From contig NZ_LMSD01000015.1 in NCBI RefSeq assembly GCF_001428045.1, positions 28,957 through 92,956 on the forward strand: a DNA stretch of 64,000 bases. The letters are read 5' to 3'. Every line of letters starts with the position of its first letter. The stretch's first letter is position 1. The DNA comes from Paenibacillus sp. Soil750 (lineage in GTDB: Bacteria > Bacillota > Bacilli > Paenibacillales > NBRC-103111). This document shows positions 60,142 through 64,000 of this stretch, piece by piece. The translations under genes and the position numbers were made by a program. The notes beneath the pieces are model-generated. The model was not told the DNA's origin. It was given only the letters and a program-made list of their open reading frames with translations, and searched no databases.

Positions 60142-61167
60142 ATGCAAAAATCCCATATTAACCGGCAACCAGATTCTTCTTTGCATACGAATCATAAAAG
60201 TAAAAGCAATTCTCCCGTATCCTCCGATCTGATGAACATTCAACGTGCTATCGGCAATCGCGCTGTGGGAAATATGTTGAATATTCAGACCAAAATGACG
60301 GTTGGTCCAGCTGGTGATACGTATGAGCAGGAAGCGGATCAGATGGGGAAACAAGCAGCGGACCATATTGCTGCTTCGGAGAGCAGTGGCGCTTCAAAGC
60401 CAGATGTCCAGCGCTCAGAAGGCGGCGAGTCGGAAGATGAGGAGTTGCAGATGAAGCCATCATCAGAGTCGATTCAGCGCTCAGAGGGCGGCGAGTCGGA
60501 AGAAGAGGAGCTGCAGATGAAGGCATCAACAGAGTCGATCCAGCGCTCAGAAGGTCCCGAGTCGGAAGAAGAGGAGTTGCAGATGAAGCCATCATCAGAG
60601 TCGATTCAGCGCTCAGAGGGCGGCGAGTCGGAAGAAGAGGAGCTGCAGATGAAGCCATCATCAGAGTCGATTCAGCGCTCAGAGGGCGGCGAGTCGGAAG
60701 ATGAGGAACTGCAGATGAAGCCATCATCAGAGTCAATCCAGCGCTCAGAAGGCAGCGAGTCGGAAGATGAGGAACTGCAGATGAAGCCATCATCAGAGTC
60801 CATTCAGCGCTCAGAAGGCGGCGAGTCGGAAGATGAAGAGCTGCAAATGAAGTCATCGTCCGAAGGCGGCTTTGAAGCTGGCGAAGGGATTGAGTCGCAG
60901 ATTAAGGCGAAACAAGGCAGCGGCAGCAAAATGGATTCAAGCATTCAAGCGAAGATGGAGTCGGCGTTCAAAACTGATTTCAGCAACGTAAATATACATA
61001 ATGATTCAGAGTCATCAAAGATTAATAGATCTTTAGGTGCGGAAGCTTTTGCTACGGGAAATGATGTGTTCTTCAGGGAAGGCCGATACAATCCAGATTC
61101 ACGCGAGGGGCAAGAACTGCTTGGTCATGAATTAACCCATGTTGTTCAACAGCGAGGCGGTAAGTAA
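60142..61167 (+). CDS. DUF4157 protein with seven acidic 22-residue repeats, eCIS-cargo type
   Basis: A 341-residue soluble protein without signal peptide. Near the N-terminus are LMNIQRAIGNRAVGNML and QTKMTVGPAGDTYEQEADQM, both common in DUF4157 proteins. Residues 90-243 are seven repeats of 22 residues, each SEGGES(D/E)EEELQMKPSSESI-like and each ending in QR. The C-terminal DUF4157 domain (about 270-340) has FGNVNIH-like SNVNIHNDSESSKINR, AFATGNDVFFREG and the metal motif HELTHVVQQ. DUF4157 is known as a domain of proteins tied to contractile injection loci. AGGAGG lies upstream of ATG 60142. Confidence 0.88.
   Translation: MQKSHINRQPDSSLHTNHKSKSNSPVSSDLMNIQRAIGNRAVGNMLNIQTKMTVGPAGDTYEQEADQMGKQAADHIAASESSGASKPDVQRSEGGESEDEELQMKPSSESIQRSEGGESEEEELQMKASTESIQRSEGPESEEEELQMKPSSESIQRSEGGESEEEELQMKPSSESIQRSEGGESEDEELQMKPSSESIQRSEGSESEDEELQMKPSSESIQRSEGGESEDEELQMKSSSEGGFEAGEGIESQIKAKQGSGSKMDSSIQAKMESAFKTDFSNVNIHNDSESSKINRSLGAEAFATGNDVFFREGRYNPDSREGQELLGHELTHVVQQRGGK
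60409..60870 (+). repeat. Seven in-frame 66-bp tandem repeats in the DUF4157 gene
   Basis: Copies start at 60409, 60475, 60541, 60607, 60673, 60739 and 60805. They are nearly identical in sequence, so copy number may vary by slippage or recombination. Confidence 0.9.
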
Positions 61168-61210
61168 AGCAATCTAGCAAGAATACATAACATGAAGGAG
61201 CTTGGTAGAG

Positions 61211-63325
61211 ATGCCCCAAGGAAGACAAGGCCAGACCAAACCAGTGAGCCCCTCGCATCAGCAATCGCAGCAATCGCTATCGGCTCCGACAAGTACGAGT
61301 GCCACGCAAATGTCACCTATGGGGACAAACGTCTTTATGCAGATGCAGCGTACGGTCGGTAACCGTGCAACACAGGCTTACGCGAATCAGCTCATTCAGC
61401 GTAATAATTCAGGACAAGCAGCAACAGTGGCACCTCCCCCAGTGACGTTTCATCGAGCGAGAGCAACAGGACTTGCTCCGGCACCAGCGTCAACGGTAGC
61501 GCCAACGACGCAGGTAGCACCGCAAAGCGCAGCGCCAGCTCCGCCTGTGACGTTTCATAGAGGAAGAGCAACGGGCGGCGCACCAGCACCAGCGTCGCAG
61601 GTAGCACCACCGACCTTAACGCGAACTGCAGGGACGGTCGCTCCGCCGGGAGCGGCTACAGTAGCACCAACGTCGCAGGTAGCACCACCGACCTTAACGC
61701 GAACTGCAGGGACGGTCGCTCCGCCGGGAACGGCTACAGTGGCACCAGCGTCGCAGGTAGCACCGCCGACCTTAACGCGAACTGCAGGGACGGTCGCTCC
61801 GCCGGGAGCGGCTACAGTGGCACCAGCGTCGCAGGTAGCACCGCCGACCTTAACCCGAACTGCAGGAACCGCAGCTCCAACGGTAGTGGCTTCTGCCTCT
61901 ACGATGCATCCTACGGGTGACGATACGAAGGATAATGCAGACATGACAGCTGGGGTTGGCGGAGCGTTCTCCGACAGCTTCGGTAAACGTTCAGATGATT
62001 TGAAAGACTCCTACGATAAAACGAAGGATGCTGGAACAGCGCAACAGTCAGCTACCATGGGGGCCGTAGCTTCTACAGCAGATCTTGTGAGCGGGCCGTT
62101 TCAGATCATGAGTGCGATCAGAGAAACAATTACTGCTTCTCGTGAGCGACAGGGTCATGATAAACGTTTTCAGTATGCAGGTACAGGATCGACTATGATT
62201 GAAGCAGGCGGTAAAATGGTCAGTGGATCGGCTGGCCTCGTTGATAAAGCTGCCAAATCCACGGGTAAAGAAGATGGTGTTGGGGCTTCCTCATCCGTCA
62301 GTGACTACTCAGGGACAGTGGCCGAAGCGATCTCCGCAGTTAAGAATACAATTATGGCCGTTAAAGCGATTTATGATATGTATAAAAAGAGTGTGGACAA
62401 TGGTGGTCTTGATAAAGGGGAAAAAGCTAGAGGAGTTATCGAGATCATTAGTAACGCGATCCAAGCTGCGCAATCCGGTATCAAAGTGGCCAAAGGCATC
62501 ATGGATATCATGGAGACAAGTACAGCTAGCTTAACATCCGTTATACCAGGCGTAAGCATTGCCGTAAGCGGCGTGAAAATTGCCATCAAAACGGTTGATG
62601 TAATCAAAGCCGGCTTAAATCGTAGCGCCATGACCACAATGAAACGAGATTTTAAAGGCAAAGCCGGGAATGCCGATATTCTTAAAGAAAAACGTTGGTA
62701 TACACGAAATGCAGGTGTAGACAAAGCGAAGCTGGCTACGAAGAAGGCGCAGTTAAACGCTGATATTGCGTCAGGTGATCCAGCCAAAGTAGCAGCAGCT
62801 AATCAGCAGCTCGATGAAATCGCTCAATATGAATTAGCGAAAGAAATGAAAAATATTAACGTGAAGCGAACAGATCGTGGAGCTATTCAAATCGGTCTTG
62901 AGCTCACCAAAATTGCGGCAGATATTGCTACGCTTACAGGGGTAGGAGCACAGGTGGGGATGCCACTGAAAATCGTTGCTTCAGGTATCGGCGCCGCTAT
63001 GCCAATTGCTAGATCCTTGAAGCAAGCTGGGCGTGACCGCGCATCGAAAGCAGGCGCATGGGGAATTACTAAGGCAGTCTTCAATGCAGATAAATCAACC
63101 GAGAAGAAGCTGGAAAAGCGTGCGCACGACACAGATCTTATTTTTGATATGTTCGATAAGCTCCCAACGTTTGATCAACAGGATGCAGCCTGCGTCACAC
63201 GTTACAAACAAGTAGAGAGCTTTGTAGAAGCAGCTGGTATCAGCATTCAAGCTTTGAATGAATTCAAGAGCAATCCAGCTAAGCTGAAAGGCGCCATTGT
63301 TGAAGCAATGGGCAAGAGAGAATAG
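61211..63325 (+). CDS. Cargo-like protein with Pro/Ala repeats and a helical C-terminal domain
   Basis: A 704-residue protein of unknown family, without signal peptide. Residues 42-65 hold MQRTVGNRATQAYANQLIQR, which matches the QRxxGNRA segment of the DUF4157 protein. Residues 75-225 are low-complexity repeats: two PPVTFHR(A/G)RATG units and four QVAPPTLTRTAGT units of 26 residues. The rest (240-704) is helix-rich with Gly/Ala/Val hydrophobic stretches (SVSDYSGTVAEAISAVKNTI, AIQAAQSGIKVAKGIMDIME), which could form a membrane-active or coiled bundle. ATG 61211 follows AAGGAG by 10 nt; TTG 61202 is too close. It lies 43 nt after the DUF4157 gene. Confidence 0.8.
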   Translation: MPQGRQGQTKPVSPSHQQSQQSLSAPTSTSATQMSPMGTNVFMQMQRTVGNRATQAYANQLIQRNNSGQAATVAPPPVTFHRARATGLAPAPASTVAPTTQVAPQSAAPAPPVTFHRGRATGGAPAPASQVAPPTLTRTAGTVAPPGAATVAPTSQVAPPTLTRTAGTVAPPGTATVAPASQVAPPTLTRTAGTVAPPGAATVAPASQVAPPTLTRTAGTAAPTVVASASTMHPTGDDTKDNADMTAGVGGAFSDSFGKRSDDLKDSYDKTKDAGTAQQSATMGAVASTADLVSGPFQIMSAIRETITASRERQGHDKRFQYAGTGSTMIEAGGKMVSGSAGLVDKAAKSTGKEDGVGASSSVSDYSGTVAEAISAVKNTIMAVKAIYDMYKKSVDNGGLDKGEKARGVIEIISNAIQAAQSGIKVAKGIMDIMETSTASLTSVIPGVSIAVSGVKIAIKTVDVIKAGLNRSAMTTMKRDFKGKAGNADILKEKRWYTRNAGVDKAKLATKKAQLNADIASGDPAKVAAANQQLDEIAQYELAKEMKNINVKRTDRGAIQIGLELTKIAADIATLTGVGAQVGMPLKIVASGIGAAMPIARSLKQAGRDRASKAGAWGITKAVFNADKSTEKKLEKRAHDTDLIFDMFDKLPTFDQQDAACVTRYKQVESFVEAAGISIQALNEFKSNPAKLKGAIVEAMGKRE
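61598..61870 (+). repeat. In-frame 78-bp tandem repeats in the cargo-like gene
   Basis: Copies start with CAGGTAGCACC at 61598, 61676, 61754 and 61832 (the last incomplete). They encode the Pro/Ala/Thr linker of the cargo-like protein. Confidence 0.88.
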
Positions 63326-63339
63326 GAGATTGAACCGAT

Positions 63340-63861
63340 ATGTTGACTGAGCTTGCACATGCGCGTCATTTGGCGCAATTAGGGCAATTGAAAGAGATTT
63401 TGGATGAAGCAGAGCTCGCCACGAATTTACTAGAGAAATCCGAGGCAATCCCGCTGCATGTGCTAATGGCAGGGTTTCAAGAGGATAGCCAAGGAAGGGA
63501 TCGTTTCCTTCACTTTAGCTTTTTACCGTTGAATGATGACGAAATTGTTGCTATTCAACTTCTACAGATCTACAGCACACTGCCGTTTCATCTGCAAGCA
63601 GATGCCCGTGAAGATGTAGCCGCGCTCTTGCTCGAAATTAATACACGCTTGCCGATAGGTCACTTTGGCGTGAATGAAGAAGGCGAAATCCACTATCGTT
63701 ATGTGTATAGCCTATCGGCTTCACGCACGTTCGAAAGTGATGAAGTGTTAGAGATTCTTACCCTGTTCGTATACATGTGTGATATGTTTGCAAACCATAT
63801 TGAGCAGGTTGCGAGCGGTGAAGCGAAGGCAGAGCAGGTTATTCAGGCGTTAAGAGCATAG
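63340..63861 (+). CDS. Small acidic protein, possible chaperone of the cargo-like protein (YbjN/type III chaperone-like fold)
   Basis: A 173-residue soluble protein. Its central part runs FLHFSFLPLN, IQLLQIYSTLPF, LLLEINTRLPIGHFGVNEEGEIHYRYVYSLS and a C-terminal helix VLEILTLFVYMCDMFANHIEQ. This strand-helix order (a beta hairpin after LPIGHF) recalls YbjN and type III secretion chaperone folds, which bind client proteins. It starts 14 nt after the cargo-like gene. The call is by pattern and position only; an immunity role is the alternative. GGAG precedes ATG 63340. It is the last gene of the run. Confidence 0.6.
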   Translation: MLTELAHARHLAQLGQLKEILDEAELATNLLEKSEAIPLHVLMAGFQEDSQGRDRFLHFSFLPLNDDEIVAIQLLQIYSTLPFHLQADAREDVAALLLEINTRLPIGHFGVNEEGEIHYRYVYSLSASRTFESDEVLEILTLFVYMCDMFANHIEQVASGEAKAEQVIQALRA

Positions 63862-63896
63862 CAATGAATTGCAAAAAGACCCCCAAACCAGCAGAT

Positions 63897-64000
63897 TGAA
63901 CTGTGACCCTAATTGTGGACGTTTTAAAAGAAAGACCCCATGGCCTAATTAGGCCGCTAAAAGGTGACTTCTGAATTCATCAGGAGTCATCTTTTTTAAT
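63897..64000 (-). mobile_element. End of an IS3-family insertion sequence (IS150-like), continues outside window
   Basis: TGAACTGTGACCCTAATTGT (63897-63916), which continues as GGAC, resembles the terminal inverted repeat of IS150-group elements (TGTACTGCACCC...GGAC). The transposase stop lies inward of it. The other end is right of the window, so intactness cannot be judged. The stretch 63862-63896 holds no gene. Confidence 0.75.
63949..64000 (-). CDS. IS3-family transposase (OrfB), C-terminal end only
   Basis: The minus strand encodes LKKMTPDEFRSHLLAA then stop, the standard C-terminus of IS3-group OrfB transposases (DDE integrase type). Only 16 codons plus the stop fall inside the window. 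The stop at 63951-63949 lies 52 nt from the putative element end, as usual for this group. Confidence 0.85.
   Translation of the reverse strand, partial: LKKMTPDEFRSHLLAA

Noticed and set aside
60248..60856. Minus-strand frame of about 200 codons opposite the DUF4157 repeats
   Set aside because: It simply mirrors the 66-bp repeats and has no start signals.
47290..63861. A complete contractile injection system or type VI secretion system
   Set aside because: No sheath, tube, baseplate, VgrG-type spike or AAA+ gene is present in the window; only marker and accessory-like genes are.

Overview
The window looks like a chromosomal segment of an endospore-forming, monoderm Bacillota of the Paenibacillaceae (Paenibacillus or a close relative). 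The grounds are two gerABC spore-germination operons with sigma-G-like promoters, a YesMN-type two-component system beside a sugar ABC importer, an oxygenase-only nitric oxide synthase, copper-amine-oxidase-type stalk domains, AGGAGG-type ribosome binding sites and frequent GTG/TTG starts. No rRNA, tRNA, CRISPR array or prophage core was seen. The only mobile element is the end of an IS3-family insertion sequence at the right edge.

Layout. 1-920: C-terminal part of a GH35 beta-galactosidase. 1053-4665: gerABC operon. 4790-11881: housekeeping and stress genes (flavin reductase, P-loop kinase, TSUP transporter, ABC-F protein behind a possible attenuator, pirin, nitric oxide synthase). 12164-18185: sensor kinase, response regulator and sugar ABC importer. 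18280-24277 (minus): a second ger operon in the order A-B-C-B-C. 24492-25376: rarD. 25872-40062: a MurNAc/muropeptide salvage cluster (MurR-like regulator, MurQ, ABC importer, GNAT, PIG-L, NamZ, amino-sugar kinase, NagZ, AmiE-like hydrolase, AnmK). None of its hydrolases shows a signal peptide, so the sugars are probably imported first and cut inside the cell. 40191-44949: TPR protein, a membrane protein and a NarL-type two-component system.

45601-63861 is the most unusual part. A minus-strand pair (DUF4280 PAAR-like tip protein and MORN-repeat membrane protein) diverges from a tight ten-gene plus-strand run. That run holds a TolC-like stalk-domain protein, a propeller/HAMP protein with a degenerate cyclase domain, a GNAT, a transporter-HEAT-cNMP fusion lacking the phosphate-binding Arg, an RsbW/STAS/PP2C partner-switching set, a DUF4157 protein with seven 22-residue acidic repeats, a 704-residue cargo-like protein that shares a QRxxGNRA motif with it, and a small possible chaperone. 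DUF4157 is a known marker of extracellular contractile injection system (eCIS) cargo. No sheath, tube or baseplate gene lies inside the window, so this may be an accessory or cargo module of an eCIS, or a different export system.

Intergenic regions carry several unrelated families of short palindromic repeats that recur every 50-52 bp. The two largest arrays (36788-37480 and 45071-45559) share one 52-bp unit.
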